DNA of 64,000 nt from Mantis religiosa (GCA_030765055.1 CM060950.1:14047806-14111805), one strand, 5' to 3'. Shown: positions 33,111 through 44,777, counted from the stretch's first letter. The notes: generated from the letters alone by a model not told the origin. Program-made: numbers and translations.

Positions 33111-33416
33111 TGAGATGCAAAAGATAAAACCCAGACTTTATTTTAACATATTGAATTCACATCTTCCACAAAGTGTGAACAATATGGGTCTTACAGATAC
33201 CTACTGTAACCGCAGTATCAGACAGCGATTAGGAGGTGGCGAATTAATTGAAATCACGAGAATTAAAAAAGAAGATAAATTAATAAAAATGCTTTGCTAA
33301 ACTAATATAAAATATTGTTATATTAATATGAAATTAGAGTAATGATTAAAATAGCGGTTTAATTAAGAATAAGATGGGAAGAATATAATTTAAGACAACT
33401 AACATGCTAGAATCCA
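33111..33416. other. AT-rich spacer
   Basis: No gene recognised. Confidence 0.4.
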
Positions 33417-34271
33417 TGTAAGGGAGAGAAAATATTTCTGTAAAATCTGAACACAAGTCGGAGAGACAGGAAGAGGTGACCGTTAGCCTCCTTGTTTAAG
33501 GAAAGGTTCAATGTCTGAGAACTATAGCCAGGAATGTGTAGGAACAATAAGGTTTTCAAGATGCGGTCAAGCATAAGACCTAAAAGGATTTACTTTGCTG
33601 AGGTGATAATGATGTATACCGTTACAAAGAGCCCAGGGTAGGCGTGACCCAACTCACGGTGGGATGTAACGTCAATGAGTTCGATGAGTTTTGCTAACCA
33701 ATAAAGAAAAATCGAAATAAAATGAGAAACCAATAATAATGTAAGGTTTGAGAAATGGGGAGAAGGGTGAGTTATTTTGGTCATGTGATAAGAGTTAGAG
33801 TGGGGATCAGAATAAGGTACGAACTGAATCGCAGAGTAGACGAAAACTCACTTCAACAGTCATACTACGAGGGGAAAGATGTGTTAGTGCGCGTGAAGAA
33901 GAAGTAGTAAAGGTTTCTAAGTCCGAAATGTAGGGAAGTCAAGAATAACGCAACCAGCGTAAGAGAAGCAGCAGAAGAAGTTTATAATAGCAAAGTATTC
34001 GCCGTATAAAGAAGTAAGAGAATTCTGTTAGGAAGTTTAGTAACAGGTGGTCGCCGCTACAAATCAATCTGAATCAACGAACTTAGTGAGAATTAAATTA
34101 AATCATTTTTGCAACGAACCAGTGTATTATTGAGACAACTGAGCAGCCAACAAACAACAAATCCATTTCCTACAACCATTCACCTGAGGATAAGAGATCT
34201 CATAGCTCCAATTAGAACCCAAATCAAAAGTAAACACCAACCAATTGAAATCTGACATGCGGGTATGCCGC
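33417..34271 (+). repeat. Probable 5' LTR of the second Gypsy element
   Basis: The sequence starts TGTAAGGGAGAG, a common LTR start, and ends GCCGCA shortly before a primer-binding site at 34276. There is no 3' LTR to compare with, so the left border is a proposal. Confidence 0.5.
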
Positions 34272-34275
34272 ATAA

Positions 34276-34293
34276 TGGCGCCCAACGTGGGGC
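34276..34293 (+). promoter_or_regulatory. Primer-binding site (tRNA-Lys type)
   Basis: TGGCGCCCAACGTGGGGC is the 18-base complement of the 3' end of a lysine tRNA (the Lys1,2 type used by several retroelements). It lies four bases after the proposed LTR end and would prime minus-strand synthesis. Confidence 0.85.
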
Positions 34294-34709
34294 TTCGAAT
34301 TGTAGGAAATGGGTGAAATGTAACGACGACAACGACGAGAAGTGAGAAGAACGACGACGAAGGACGACTACGAGGAGAAGTGAGAAGACCGACGACGAAA
34401 ACTACGATGAGGACAGCAGAGACTACGAAGAAGACGGCAAAAACAACTAACAAGTAAAATTTTCCCCCAACCAAGAGAGAAGTTCAAGTTCTTTCGACAT
34501 CAACTGAGCCTACTAGACGACGAGCATCACGACAAAAATTGGTAAAGACATCACATAAACACCACAGCCATACAACAGAACTGTGAGTTACACATACTCA
34601 ATTTATATTTCTTGTAAATGTAATATCATTCATTGAGATCAATATCTATGTAATGTCTTAGTAATAAGTATTTTGGAAGGGAAATTAGAAAATTTAAAGG
34701 GGAAGTTCA

Positions 34710-36122
34710 ATGCTTTTGAGAAATAAGAACATCGTACAGAATAAATTTAAAATGGAAAATTCTGGGGAACAAATAGTTATGGAGACAGAGAAAGAGTTAG
34801 AAGTTGTTAATGAAGAGATAATGGAAAGCAGTGTTATAGGATCAGTAGATGAGGGTGTAAATGGTGTAAGTAGCTTAAATGTAAATAGGAGAAGTGACAA
34901 TCCTGGGGTAATGGAAAATCTACAAGAGATGTTCCAGAAACTCATGGCGCAAATGACTATTCAGAGTCAATCACTAGAGGCTAAATTAGTAGAACAGAAC
35001 CAATTACTAGAGGCTAAATTACTAGATCAGAGCAAAGCTATGGACAAAAAATTAAGTCAAATTACAAGCCAAGGGAAAGAAACAGAAGCTAGAATCACTG
35101 TCAAAATTCAAGGAATAACAGGGGAAATCCAGACTGTAAAAGAGGCCCTGCAGCGAGAAGTAGGTACTATAAGAAGTGACCTAGAAGCTACCAAATCTCT
35201 CGTTGCAGGAGTAGAAAATAGAATAGGGGAGGAAATTAATAAGGAGAGAATAAGATTAGATGAACTGACCACGACACAGGTAACTTTTGTACAAGAGATA
35301 AATGACCAGTTTGACACTGTAAACGATAGTATAGCAGCTGACATGGAGAGGTTAAAAGAAAAGGTAGCACGTGTAACAAATATTCAATCAGAAAATACAC
35401 AAATGTTGAGGGAGACAGTAAGCGAGATATCTCAAATCAGAGATACTGTAACTGGCTTACAGCTGGGACAGCAAGGGCAGGTACCTGAGAGTTCCAATTG
35501 TTCTATACATACACACAATGGAGAGAGGCAGAACGAACAGGTTAGCGCCCCTTCTGTCTCTCCTCAAAACAGCAATAATAGCGAAGTAAATATGCAAAAC
35601 GTAAATATGTATCCACCAGTGCACATGAATTTTCTAAGCGAATTGCCCCTCCCGAAATTTAATTGTCGCAATGACAACGCAGTACAATTTTTGGCCGACT
35701 TAGAAAAGTATTTTGCCATCAGAGGTGTACCCGAGCAATATAAGATGATAATAGTTCAAAGGGCGTTACAATCTGCCGAACTTAATTGGCTACGAGTAAC
35801 TGTGGGAGAAGGATGCAGCTACGAGTTGTTCAAAACAGCTTTCCTAGAAAAGTATTGGAACGCCAATGTCCAATACCAAGTAACGAATCAGATAACAAAT
35901 GGCCGATACCAAGGTAATAATGGAGAGTCTATTACTGATTATTTCCTGAGATATTCGCAAATGAGTAAATATCTACAACCTCCATTACAGGAAGCCGAAC
36001 TGATTTCTCTTCTCACGCCCCATCTTCCTGAGAACATTAGAAATCACATGGTGGTAGCAAGACCTCAGACATTGAGAGAGGCAATTACATTATTAACAGC
36101 TTTACAAAGCGTTGGGACGTAA
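34710..36122 (+). CDS. Gag of the Gypsy element, coiled-coil N-terminal half
   Basis: An intact 470-residue frame. Residues from about 65 to 245 are Gln/Glu/Lys/Leu-rich with heptad-like spacing (repeated LEAKL, VEQNQLLEAKLLDQ), predicting a long coiled coil. From about residue 310 (LSELPLPKFNCRNDNAVQF) it turns into a Retrotrans_gag/capsid-like helical domain with a YFLRYSQM segment. There is no zinc knuckle. The leader of about 400 nt from the PBS contains an alternating GAC/GAA-rich stretch. Start chosen at the first ATG; a second ATG lies 14 codons later. Confidence 0.75.
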   Translation: MLLRNKNIVQNKFKMENSGEQIVMETEKELEVVNEEIMESSVIGSVDEGVNGVSSLNVNRRSDNPGVMENLQEMFQKLMAQMTIQSQSLEAKLVEQNQLLEAKLLDQSKAMDKKLSQITSQGKETEARITVKIQGITGEIQTVKEALQREVGTIRSDLEATKSLVAGVENRIGEEINKERIRLDELTTTQVTFVQEINDQFDTVNDSIAADMERLKEKVARVTNIQSENTQMLRETVSEISQIRDTVTGLQLGQQGQVPESSNCSIHTHNGERQNEQVSAPSVSPQNSNNSEVNMQNVNMYPPVHMNFLSELPLPKFNCRNDNAVQFLADLEKYFAIRGVPEQYKMIIVQRALQSAELNWLRVTVGEGCSYELFKTAFLEKYWNANVQYQVTNQITNGRYQGNNGESITDYFLRYSQMSKYLQPPLQEAELISLLTPHLPENIRNHMVVARPQTLREAITLLTALQSVGT

Positions 36123-36149
36123 AATTCACAAAATAGACATGAGAATCGA

Positions 36150-36572
36150 ATGCCAGTAAGAAATCCACACAGACCGTGGAATAATAATAATCATGACGGG
36201 GAAAGGGCACACAATCCCCGAAATTTTAACACAAACCATATGGCTACTCGTCAAAGATACGATGCCCACGTCCCGAGGGAATTCCCTAACAACAATAGAG
36301 GGAGACAGGGACCACCAAATTCAAATTCATATAATTTTCCTATAAGATATGTACATGTAACTAGGAATGGAAATAGGGGTCACCCCCCATTTCTTCGAAG
36401 AGGGAATGCAAGACCGACGTTCCGACTACCAGAAGCTAATAGACAGTATCAACCACGTGACGCTGGTAGAGAGAACAATACAGACAGACCTGAAGACAGA
36501 GGAATCAACTTCTCTCAAGAGAATGGGTGCGTTCTCCTCCACCCACACCGAGGGACGCGGCGCCCGAGGTAG
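36150..36572 (+). pseudogene. Basic Asn/Arg/Pro-rich region between Gag and protease
   Basis: 140 residues rich in N, R, P and G (for example RPWNNNNHDGERAHNPRNF), resembling a nucleocapsid tail without cysteine knuckles. It follows the Gag stop by a few codons and overlaps no other domain. It may have been joined to Gag by readthrough or frameshifting; the copy is too damaged to tell. Confidence 0.45.
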
Positions 36573-36645
36573 ATGAAAGGCCAGATACGACAAAGACGGG
36601 AAACGACTCCAGGGTGCGATAGAAGACGTCCCGCATCGGACCCGG

Positions 36646-37605
36646 ATGAACACGCTAGTTCTTAATTTGAACAGGGACACAGCTCTGAGTAGGGTGGTAC
36701 AGAATAAAACAGAAACAGAAATAGTAAACGGTACTCAAATAAACAATCACTTAACAGAATTGCAAGAAGTGAGAGATGCTCCACGTATTGCTGCAATAAT
36801 AAACAAAGAAAAATGGCACATTACCATAGATTCAGGATCCTCAGTTTCAGCTATAAGTCAAGCATTCTTTTATCACTTAAAAAACAATGGAATGAAATTG
36901 CAAACATTGCCCATGAAAAGTGCATATTGTACTCTGGCGGTAGGTCGCGCCAAACAAAAGATTAATACACAAATGCTTTTGAAAGTCACCATTGGGGAGG
37001 ATACAATAGAATTTGTATGTTTTGTTATTAATAGGCTATCTGTAGACATTATTATGGGTAATGACGTGTTGTATGCGCTTCAAGCTAAGTTGAATTATCA
37101 AATGGAAGCCTTGGAAATCAAAATTAAAGACGTCATAGTTAAAGTTCCGTTTAGCTCAAGGGAAGCAGAAAATGAGATAAGATTGACAGATGAAGAAAAA
37201 GAAATAGATGGAGAAACATTTTTTGTAGAATTTATACGAATAGGAGGGATGGAGCTAGTTAAGATGAATCCATTAGAAGCAGAAGAGATGAGAAACTATG
37301 ATAAGGATGAGTATATAGCCGGAGAAGAAGGGCTTTTAGAGATGACGTCATACGGACTTGGGCAAGAAGAAGCAAGTGGGAGAGAAGTGATTACCCAAAC
37401 AGATGATTTCCAGGTAGCTGAACATAACATAAACATGAGCTACAAAATAAGAGAAACAGTAGCAAACTCAAACCTTCTCAACGACCACCAAAAAGAGATT
37501 TTTTATAACATTTTATGTAAACATAGAAATGTATTTTCGGAACACACTGGGACCTATAGTGATTTTGAGTATGAATTCGAGATACATGATGTTCCCCCAT
37601 TATAA
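36646..37605 (+). pseudogene. Gypsy aspartic protease and pre-RT segment
   Basis: The catalytic motif ITIDSGSSVSAIS (DSG, around residue 65) and the partner block VDIIMGNDVL identify a retropepsin-type aspartic protease. An acidic linker follows, then the pre-RT segment FYNILCKHRNVFSEHTGTYS. The frame ends at TAA 37603, just before the conserved RPIPL segment, so the break is a single base-level lesion in pol. Confidence 0.8.
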
Positions 37606-37626
37606 TATAAGTGCAGACCTATTCCA

Positions 37627-38240
37627 TTGGATTTACAGGAGGCAGTGAACCTTAAAATACAGGAAATGTTGGAAGATGGAATTCTGGAGATATCTACATC
37701 AAAATTTATAAGTCCCCTATGTATAGTCAGAAAAGCAAATGGAACAGTACGACTGACGATAGATGGACGTCATATAAACCAATACATTGTTCCGGATAAT
37801 TTTCGAACCCCAGCAAAAGAGCAAATTTTGGCCGGTATTGGGACACAAAGGTATTTTACTTCACTAGATGTGACCAACTCATTTTTGCAAATTAAGTTGA
37901 AGCCTGAGTTAAGGCAATATACCTCATTTTTGCACGGAGGATATCAGTACCAGTTTACAAGAAATTGCTTTGGACTAATTAATTCTGGAAGCGCATTCCT
38001 ACGGGCGATGTAGAAAATACTCAACACGCAAAGGGAAACATATGTGTCACAGTATGTAGATGATTTATTGATATGCAGTAGAACAGTGGAAGATCACCTT
38101 ACATATTTGGATTTAGTGCTCGGGAGGCTAGCAAATGCTGGATTAACACTGAATTGGGCAAAATGTAAACTTTTCCAGGAATCGGTTAAATATTTAGGAT
38201 ATATCATAACAGGCGAAAATATAGCTCCTGATCCAGAATT
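37627..38240 (+). pseudogene. Gypsy reverse transcriptase
   Basis: RT motifs in order: SPLCIVRKANGTVRLTIDGRHIN, YFTSLDVTNSFLQIKL, CFGLINSGSAFLRAM, the catalytic box SQYVDDLLICS (about 38048) and KYLGYIITGENIAPDPE. An in-frame TAG at 38011 splits the frame. The primer-grip and thumb follow, but the domain ends abruptly where the RNase H should start. Confidence 0.85.
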
Positions 38241-38249
38241 ACCAGTGTT

Positions 38250-39136
38250 AAAGATGGATGTAACCTTCAGTATAAAATTAACAAAGGAGATGAGAAGATT
38301 GTCGGAATTACAACGCCAGGATTGGAAATTAAAACAAATTATGGAAAAGGCATTGCCCATAGATCAAGCAAATTCACAGAAATACGGAGTGCTAAATAAC
38401 GTATTGTATAAGTTACAGGGTGTTTCCAAACCTGCTTGGAAAGCATATATACCCGCAGCGATGGAAGAGTTAGTGATTTCTGCTTACCACACAGCTCTTA
38501 TACATGCTGGCGTTGAGAAGACAATGATTTCCATAAGCAACCATTTATACATATTTAGATTAGGCAAGAAAGTTAGGACCTTTATATCTACATGTGACAT
38601 CTGCCAGAGGGCAAAATCATTAAATTATAAGATAGATCGACTCCCTGTATCCATCACCAGGAAGGAACCATTAGAATTAGTTGCAGCGGATGCATATGGT
38701 CCACTCCCGGTAGGAAGAGGAGGATTAACATATTTATTTGTACTTATCGACGTGATGTCGAAATTTGTGAAAATATACCCTCTCAAGAAATTAACAAGTG
38801 CAGCATGCGCGAATAAAATAGTGAGACTATATAGTCAAATACGGGAAGATGAAAGCACTATTAGTAGATAACGCGTCCATACACCATGGAAGACGATTCG
38901 TGCACACCATTCAGGATGCCGGAATTCGCATCTATAATACAACGTCGTACCATCCATGCTCTAATCCAAGCGAGCGCGTACTGAAAGACCTAGGTGTTCA
39001 TCTCCGAGTCCTTTGTTCATTGAAACAGACTACCTGGCCAGACCACATCAACTATATTGAGTTTATATTCAATAATTCAGTCAATCTAACCACAGGATAT
39101 GCTCCTATCCAATTGTATAGACTGGAAGAATTCTAA
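38250..39136 (+). pseudogene. Gypsy integrase, C-terminally truncated
   Basis: N-terminal zinc-binding HHCC region: HTALIHAGVEKT...CDICQRAK. Core: AADAYGPLP with the first catalytic D, then LVDNASIHHGRRF (second D) and PSERVLKDLGVHLRV (E), in two frames shifted near 38860. The target-recognition C-terminus is absent; the sequence ends at 39136 and is followed by TG repeats. Because the region preceding it (after RT) lacks RNase H, an internal deletion of about 450 bp is inferred. Confidence 0.85.
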
Positions 39137-39316
39137 GCAAAGGTGTGTGTGTGTGTGCAATAGTTTGTAATTAATAACTAACTGTATTGTAATAATTGCA
39201 GTATAAAGTGATTGTAATTAATAACTGTATTGTAATACTTGCACTATAATGTAATTGTAAATAGTGACCTGACCATGCTTATAACTTGTAATTTCAAGTA
39301 CACAGGCAATAAAGAA

Positions 39317-39370
<54 letters not shown>

Positions 39371-39640
39371 CATCATCATCATTTCTGGCATGACAGCACT
39401 GTGTGGGCCCTAGCCTTCTGTAGAAATTTTTGCCATTCTTCCCTCACCAAAGCCATGCTTCTCCAATTCCTTATTTCCAGGATTTTTGTATGACGCATTA
39501 TATGTGCCACAAAAAGTGAACAAAACAATATTTTTATTTTCTAAGCTGATAGAGTAAAAGGAACCAGAATTTGAAAACATGACAGAGCAACATAAAACAT
39601 GCGCTTACTGGGGTTATAAATTCAAACAATATATGAAATC
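39137..39640. other. Microsatellite-rich spacer
   Basis: A TG tract at about 39144-39156, short tandem TAATAACTGTATTGTAATA-type repeats at 39170-39260, and the ATT tract at 39320. No gene. Confidence 0.6.
39320..39382. repeat. (ATT)n / (CAT)n microsatellite
   Basis: About 17 ATT units followed by CAT units. Confidence 0.95.
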
Positions 39641-39679
39641 AGACAGGTCAGATTCACAATCCAATACAAAAGCTCCAGT

Positions 39680-40240
39680 GAATGAATCAGATGAGCGTCT
39701 ACTGCACTGATCGGCTCAACGGATTAGCAAAAGGAGGGACTACAATACTAGTACACAATTCAATAGAACATTATCAAAAATTTATCCCAGCACTAATCCA
39801 TATGGAGGGAACAGCCATTTCCATTATCATTAAAGATCAACCGCTAAGGGTTGTGAGCATATATAACCCACCGGGACAACTGCTATACCAAGATCTAGAC
39901 AATACTTAATTAGGGCGGCAAATCATAGTAGCGGAGGACTTCAATGCCTCACAAGAAAGCTGGAAATGCCACTCAAACAATATGACAAACTTCACAGGAA
40001 TATGCTAAATAACTATATAATAGCGCACACATTGGAGCAAACATACATACCAAAAAATAGACAGCAATGACCAAATACACTAGACCTAGCCCTTTGTAAA
40101 AATACCTTTAGGTACAATCTGCAGCTAATAGACACACTAGCATCAGATTCATTACGCAGTTCAAATCAAAATAGAGGAAGCAACAAGTCTTACACCACTG
40201 CCACTAAGAAGGGACTTCCACCATGTAAATTGGGCAGTCT
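39680..40240 (+). pseudogene. LINE endonuclease fragment (Jockey-like)
   Basis: GGTTILVHNSIEHYQK, VVSIYNPPG and VAEDFNASQESW (GDFN-like) identify the middle of an apurinic-type endonuclease. A later frame has NTLDLALCKN and LASDS. Frameshifts and stops throughout. Both ends are cut, the right end by the next LINE. Confidence 0.7.
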
Positions 40241-40455
40241 TCCGCGATACATTAGATTCTCACCTCCAGGACCACGAGCCTCTGCAGAGCCAGGAAACGG
40301 TAGACACGGTTGGTTGCAGCAACAGTTGCAGAACCACGGCCGGCGTCTCTGTGAACTGGTGGTGAGGTTCTTCGACACCACGGATTCTGCAGCCCGAATG
40401 GTCATTGCCATGGAGGCGCTTGCCTTGTTATCCACTGTAAGCCGTGCGAGCCATA

Positions 40456-43219
40456 ATGGCGGGTCGAACTAGGTCTCTGTCCTCGTTCAGATTTGCATTC
40501 TGGAATGCGAGTGGCATCAATGGACAACAGGATGAACTCTTACATTTTGCGAGGTCATTTGCTTTGGATCTCATCTTAGTATCAGAAACACATCTGACAT
40601 GAAATGTCCTTCCAGATTTCCGGCTATCACTGCCTCAGGGTCAACCGTGTGGGCCGTCGTGGCGGTGGCACAGCGATCTTTGTGAGGAGAGGGGTATTCT
40701 TTAAACCTGTCCAGCTTTCCGCTCTTTAAACCCTTGAAGCCATGGCCGTCTGCGTGAACCTGGGCGGTTCCGAAGTCCTGATAGTGTCTGCATATCACCC
40801 TCCTTGCCAACAGTTCGTTGCTAACTATTATCTCTCTATCCTCGCCCTACATCCCAACGTCATTATGGCTGACGATTTGAATGCTAAACACACGCGTTGG
40901 CATTCGGGTCCCCGGACAGACGCAAGAGGCAGAGAAATCATCCGCATAATAGATGGAGATCCTCAATTGAGAGTCCCTTGCAACCCACTCATTTCCCGCG
41001 AATTCAAGGCCGTCCTTTGGTCATTGACTTAGCAATCATCAAACATTTTCCATATCACTTATCACTCAATTCACAAAGCGCCTTACATTCCGACCACAAC
41101 CCAGTTGTGGCCGAGGTCAACTTACGGGTTGTCAGTCATGAATTCACGGTTCAAAACCGTGAGGTCGATTTGGATTGCATACAGGTCTGCCTAAATGACT
41201 CCATACCTTCTAACCCACACATTACAGACATACCAACCTCAGAGACGGCGATCTCCTTCACCTACATCGTAGGACGAACTGTTCGTAACCTCACCGTCCA
41301 CACTCCAGCACCTCTACACCCTCACGTCATCCCGCTAGACATCCATCTACTCATCCACCGCTCTTGGGCGGCTTGCAGACTCTATCAGCGACACCGCACT
41401 CGCCATAATCAAGTTCTGCTTGTGCGCTTGCGCCGAGAGGTTCAACTTTGACTACGCGCACCCGCACTCGCCATAATCAAGTTCTGCTTGTGCGCTTGCG
41501 CCAAGAGGTTCAACTTTGACTACGCGAGCACCGTGTGCGCGCGTGGGAGGAGTTGATGTCTCGAGTGAATTTTGAGAATGGCGAGGCGTGGAGGCTTGCA
41601 AAACGACTCCGGAATCGTGGAGCAGCACCAACCACCCCTATCCAAGGCACACAAGGCCTGGTGTATCAACCCCAAGCCAAAGCAAATGTGTTTGCCGATT
41701 ACCTAGAGAGGACCATGAGGCCACGAGATGACCCCCAGGACCTAGACTTCACTGGCCGCGTCAAGCGGGAGGTTCGTCAGTACCTTCGACGTCCTCTTGC
41801 TGAGGCGGACAGACTTCCTGTCATTAGACCCAGTGAGCTACAGGGCGCACTCCGGCGTCTAAATCCCAAAAAGGCGTCGGGACCTGATGGGTTGACCCCT
41901 ATCATGCTCCGTCACCTTCCCTTCAAAGCCGTTCTTTTTCTTACCCGGGTTTTTAACATGTGTCTCGCCCTGGGCCCCTTTCCATAACAGTGGAGGGAGG
42001 CTTGGGTGATTTGCATTTTGAAGCCCGGTAAAAATCCGGCTCTCCCCAACAGTTACCGCTCCATTAGCCTCCTGTCAGTCATCTCGAAAGGTTTTCGAGA
42101 GGCTTGTTTTAGCCTGCTTGTCGCCCCTACTGTGGGACATTCGAGCTATCCCTCCCCATCAGTTTGGTTTTCGTCCTGGGCACTCGACATCACAGCAGCT
42201 GCTCCGTCTGGTGGAGGCCGCTGCCCTGTGTTTCCAGGAAAGGGCATTCACCGTGGCAGTATCTCTGGATGTCGAGAAGGCCTTCTCTACCACCTGGCAT
42301 GCAGGCCTCCTACATAAAATAATCACCCTGGGGCTTCCTGCACACATGATACATATTCTACACTCATTCCCTAAACACAGACATTTCATAGTTACTGTGG
42401 CGGGAAAGCTATCTACCAGACGACCCAATCAGAGGAGACATCCCCGAAGGCTCTGTCTTATCCCCTACACTCTTTAGCGTGTATGTGGCGGATCTCCCCA
42501 CGGAGCTACACGTGAACATAGCCCAATATGCAGACGACGTGCTACTATACAACACAGATGGAAACGCATGCAGAGCCTTCAACCCAATACAGCGACACCT
42601 CAGCCTCACTCATGATTGGTGTAGGCTTTGGCGATTGTCTATCAACCCAGAGAAAAGCCAATCCATGCTCTTCACCAAGCGTCACTTTCTGCCCAACCTC
42701 TCCGCCTTTAACTATTCTGGCAGAAGGATAGAGTGGACAAACTCTCTAAAGTACCTAGGTGTGAAGCTGGAAAAGGGCCTAACTTTTGGGGGTCACATCC
42801 AGGAGGTAGCTCATCGGGCGTACAGAGCTTCGGCTTTCTTATACCCCATGATGCGCTCAGGGATGCCAACACCCCTTAAGTTGCGCCCTTTTCAGGCTTT
42901 AATTCTTCCAATCATGCTTTATGCGTGTGAGATCTGGGGCATGGCCGCAGGAACCAATCTGCGACAACTTCAGCGTGTACAAAATAGATGTCTTAGGGCC
43001 ATCTATTCTGTTTGCTGGAGGTTTCCCGTGAGATACCTTCATGAAGCCTCATCTGTCCACTATGTGAAAGATGCCATTAGGCACCGGGCCACAAAATTCT
43101 ACGCGAGTTTGCCTCAACATCAGAGCGCCCTGGTTAGGTCTCTAGGGAACTATAGAACCTCCGAAAGACGCTACAAGCTATACCGGCTTCCCCGCATGGC
43201 ATGCAGGCACACCCGGTAA
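40456..43219 (+). pseudogene. Jockey-like ORF2 (EN-RT), multiply frameshifted
   Basis: Endonuclease: FAFWNASGINGQQDELL, RGGGTAIFV, ADDLNAKHTRWHS (GDLN mutated to DDLN), HSDHNPVV. Linker: 41535-41987 with KKASGPDGLTPIML. RT: SYRSISLLSVISK, HQFGFRPGHSTSQQLL, SLDVEKAFSTTWHA, then QYADDVLLY in the long final frame 42479-43219 (246 residues), which also has KYLGVKLEKGLTF and ACEIWGMAAG. A 68-bp tandem duplication at 41394-41529 causes one of the frameshifts. Confidence 0.85.
41394..41529. repeat. 68-bp tandem duplication inside LINE ORF2
   Basis: Two adjacent copies of the block starting CCGCACTCGCCATAATC (41394 and 41462), differing at one site in the middle (CGAG/CAAG) and at the end. The length is not a multiple of three. 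Confidence 0.9.
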
Positions 43220-44007
43220 CAATAAAGTTATTATTACAACCACCAAATTATTACGGTTTGAAATTAATAGACGTTCTAAATTAAACTCTTCCTAAAATTA
43301 TCACACCAGCGGTGCACACATAGCGTTGCACCCGAGTTGGCTACCATGAGGAGCTATGGCTACCTCCCTTCTTTTCATCTACCTTAATTTAAACCACCAC
43401 CCTGCAAAACCCCACATATCCTGTCATTAAGTGGTTAAGTCCGTGTAGGACTGGTACAAGAATGACACACATCGTGCTGACCCTCAGTCAGCCGCCAGCT
43501 GCTTGAATGAATGAAAAAAAAATTCTCTCATATCGAACCTGGGACAGTATGAATAAAATATTGACAAACATAAAAGGCCCTGTCACTGTTTAACAGGACG
43601 ATACCCATCAAGAATAACAGATGCTGACGACGATTTAAATGACCATCTGACCAGGCTAATGCAACCCACCAATTATCTCAAACCTAAAACCACACACTAA
43701 GTCACGCCACTGTCCCTCTGTGGTCCTCCATGTCCTTGTGCTACCCAGGCAAGGTGGACCCAGGGGTAGAGTCCCCCACCCCCCTACAAGTGGCACAGGC
43801 TTGCACCTGCACCATTAGGCAGGCCGCCCGTCATGTGCGCACTGATGGCGACAAGGCACACACCAATGACACATGAGAAAGACACTGCCGTAAGGCTAAG
43901 ATGTATATATCAACAGCATAAAATAAAATAAAGATAATTACAATAGTGATGATGCCCATAGGCTGAGTAGACTCACACGTGGGATTTTGGTACAGTGCTG
44001 TAACAGA

Positions 44008-44182
44008 TTGAATTAAAAAGTGAAATAACCCTTGCAATTAGAAATTTTTAGCACAAGCAATAATACAGGTAACAGTCTTTACTTATAGAAAGTTGAATTA
44101 AAAAGTGAAATAAACCTTGCAATTAGAAATATTTAGCACAAGCAGTAATACAGGTAACAAACAGTCTTTACTTACAGACCAT
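44008..44182. repeat. 85-bp tandem repeat in a LINE 5' UTR
   Basis: The block TTGAATTAAAAAGTGAAAT starts at 44008 and 44093, followed by matching sequence to AACAGTCTTTACTTA. The same pair is seen at 51072 and 51161 in unit 2 (period 89). It lies just before the ORF1 ATG and could be a promoter monomer. Confidence 0.8.
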
Positions 44183-44215
44183 CTTGAAAGTACAGCCCTT
44201 AATTTGGTTATAACT

Positions 44216-44760
44216 ATGGCAGCGGCGTGTGGAGTGTTGACCCGAAGCAGGGTGCATAAACTAAGTGAAATAAGCAGTAAAAATGCCAAAATATCAACAA
44301 AGGAACTTACCAACAATAACTTTAGAACTACAGGGACCAGAGCAAATGGAGGTGTAATTATTGTATGAATGAATGTGTAGTGTTTAACGCCTGCTTTTAC
44401 TACATACGGCACCGCAGGCAGTGACACTGATGATACATGAGATGAAGGAGCACCGGTGGAATGATATGGCAGGGGAAACCGGAGGTCCCGGAGAAAATCT
44501 GCCCCAGCGCCGTGTTGTCCACTACAAATCTCACTTTGCGGTCGCCTGGGATCGAACCCGGGCCGCCTTGGTGAGAGCCAAGCGGTCTAACCACTGAGCC
44601 ACGGCACGGCCTATTGTGAGTATGGAAGAATGGGAAACTACAGTTAAAAATGATGAACGGAAGCAGCGAGATGCCGAGGTTATATCGTCACTACAGCTAG
44701 TCATAAACATCTTAAATAAACATGTCTCAATCAAGAACTGAATGACGTAAACTTCAGTAC
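44216..44760 (+). pseudogene. CR1-like ORF1 start, interrupted by a SINE
   Basis: From ATG 44216 the frame reads MAAACGVLTRSRVHKLSEIS, similar to the start of the intact CR1 ORF1 at 46153 (MAAYTMVTRSKAGK). After the SINE it resumes with EEWETTVKNDERKQRDAE and ISSLQLVINILNKHV, matching the coiled-coil part of the same ORF1. Shortly after, near 44765, it changes into Jockey RT sequence. Confidence 0.7.
44368..44612 (-). repeat. tRNA-derived SINE in unit 1
   Basis: Minus strand: A box TGGCTCAGTGGTTAGA and B box GGTTCGATCCC at tRNA spacing, followed by a tRNA-unrelated body. Right target duplication ATTGTGAGTATG (44613-44624); the left copy is reduced to ATTGTATG (44360-44367). The same insertion is in unit 2. 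Confidence 0.9.
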
Positions 44761-44777
44761 TTAGGCAGAATAAAGCA

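Larger units (their letters stand above)
33417..39136 (+). mobile_element. Ty3/Gypsy element with tRNA-Lys PBS, 3' truncated
   Basis: Order: putative 5' LTR, PBS, untranslated leader, Gag (34710-36122), basic region (36150-36572), protease (36646-37605), RT (37627-38240), integrase (38250-39136). The RNase H domain is missing and the element stops within the integrase, with no 3' LTR. No envelope gene. AT-rich and unrelated at the LTR level to the Gypsy copy at 4700-7776. Confidence 0.85.
40250..43522 (+). mobile_element. Jockey-like LINE with poly(A), 5' truncated
   Basis: Starts within an ORF1 C-terminus (LQQQLQNHGRRLCELVVRFF, 40230-40472) and carries a frameshifted ORF2 and a 3' UTR of about 300 bp ending in TGAATGAATG plus A9 near 43522. 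Related to the LINE at 27970-32598. The poly(A) joins directly to the chimeric unit at 43523. Confidence 0.75.

Noticed and set aside
34127..34474. Minus-strand frame with a hydrophobic, membrane-like start
   Set aside because: Caused by the GAC/GAA-rich leader of the Gypsy element and overlapping its PBS; no supporting context.
33417..39136. An endogenous retrovirus with an envelope
   Set aside because: No envelope-like frame follows the integrase, and the element ends within the integrase.
39239..39493. Open frame with a long tyrosine/histidine run
   Set aside because: It is a translation of the ATT/CAT microsatellite.
43620..43660. CTGACGA core near the LINE tail
   Set aside because: No GAAA element or pairable stem II follows.
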